Shown: positions 63,805 to 64,000 of the stretch, piece after piece
How the letters are laid out: each line of letters begins with the position of its first letter
Numbering within the stretch: the first letter of the stretch is position 1
NCBI GenBank assembly: GCA_019637685.1
Contig: JAHBVF010000018.1
Location: 62,001 to 126,000 of the forward strand
From: Caldilineaceae bacterium
GTDB taxonomy: Bacteria > Chloroflexota > Anaerolineae > Caldilineales > Caldilineaceae
Length of the DNA: 64,000 nucleotides
Direction: 5' to 3'
Position numbers and translations under genes: made by a program
Notes under the pieces: generated by a model
Seen by the model: the letters and a program-made list of their open reading frames with translations, nothing else
Told to the model about the DNA's origin: nothing
Database searches by the model: none

Positions 63805-64000
63805 ATGATTCGTCTCGATTTGGACCTCTCGGAATGGACTCTGCTCCATGACCTGCTGGCTGCTTCTGTGCTGGCTGACTCGGCTGGGCACAAGGATGGG
63901 TTGCTCGACAAACTCCTGGCTGCCCATACCCTCGCCACTATCACCCGCACTTGTCCTGCCTGTCGTCAGAGTTTCACTCAACCCAAGACAGGCCGCCCGG
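63805..64000 (+). CDS. Third ORF within or behind the IS21 element (3' end outside window)
   Basis: The frame opens MIRLDLDLSEWTLLHDLLAA and runs 65 codons to the window end without a stop. It includes RTCPACRQSFTQPK, a Cys-x2-Cys pair that may bind zinc. GGAG lies nine bases upstream. Since no right IS end is seen before it, it is probably a passenger gene of the element. Family not recognised. Confidence 0.55.
   Translation, partial: MIRLDLDLSEWTLLHDLLAASVLADSAGHKDGLLDKLLAAHTLATITRTCPACRQSFTQPKTGRP

Larger units (their letters stand above)
61271..64000 (+). mobile_element. IS21-family insertion sequence (right end outside window)
   Basis: The left end starts TGTTTTTGATAGCATAAA, directly at the break in the secreted-protein gene. 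A 16-bp direct repeat (AAATCGCGGAGGTAGA at 61287 and 61322, 35 bp apart) lies inside it, as expected for multiple transposase-binding sites of IS21 ends. istA and istB follow. No matching inverse right end is found to 64000, so the element is longer than 2.7 kb and target duplication cannot be checked. Confidence 0.85.

Overview
The window is GC-rich bacterial chromosome, most likely from a member of the Chloroflexota (Anaerolineae/Caldilineae-like). No rRNA gene is present, so this rests on style. The signs are Thr/Pro (TPTPTP) linkers in secreted and cell-wall proteins, a YLP-type motif at or near the end of exported segments, a DUF2723-type membrane protein, a large tricorn-like protease, a multi-blade WD40 protein, many orphan regulators and intergenic space full of short inverted repeats. 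No tRNA, CRISPR array or phage was seen.

Layout. 1-2925: end of a very large secreted multidomain protein. 2995-5527: small accessory patch with a decayed fragment of an RraA-like gene, a frameshifted PIN/Phd toxin-antitoxin pair, the intact RraA-like gene and an MNT/HEPN pair. 5864-10603: sugar and sugar-acid genes (fucose/arabinose isomerase-like enzyme, small ferredoxin-fold protein, double permease, enolase-superfamily dehydratase). 10778-16375: glycosyltransferase, sugar aminotransferase, endonuclease III, beta-propeller protein, Cys/Met PLP enzyme. 16354-16908: a four-helix-bundle (S23-type) gene between inverted repeats. 16909-22196: HpcH/HpaI aldolase, UlaG-like hydrolase, secreted metzincin-like protease, L-rhamnose mutarotase. 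22596-24542: arsenic operon arsR-arsN2-arsM with a clear promoter/operator. 24612-31379: protease II, cupin, HAD phosphatase, PAS histidine kinase, a possible carbohydrate-active enzyme, HIT protein. 31512-37057 (minus): spondin-domain protein, Gfo/Idh oxidoreductase, 14-repeat WD40 protein, thymidine kinase, ribosomal proteins L31, L27 and L21. 37689-45063 (minus): GlcNAc-kinase-like and AnmK kinases, RNase J, family 4 uracil-DNA glycosylase, pseudouridine-5'-phosphate glycosidase and an ATPase/winged-helix regulator. 45301-53442 (minus): class A penicillin-binding protein, two polytopic membrane proteins, an SH3 lipoprotein. 53641-60141: an Amt-like protein lacking both pore histidines, 2'-5' RNA ligase-like phosphodiesterase, a flavin-binding-fold protein and a tricorn-like protease. 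60526-64000: a secreted-protein gene cut by an IS21-family element whose istB is itself broken by a 24-bp repeat insertion and which carries a third ORF running off the window.

The genome looks heterotrophic and polysaccharide/protein-degrading: exported proteases and CARDB/PPC/propeller proteins outside, sugar isomerases, mutarotase, dehydratase and aldolases inside, plus recycling of cell-wall sugars and pseudouridine. The least explained material is the intergenic DNA: at least four copies of a 129-143 bp element with terminal inverted repeats, several long perfect hairpins, a short stem that recurs just upstream of minus-strand start codons, and the inverted-repeat-flanked four-helix-bundle gene.
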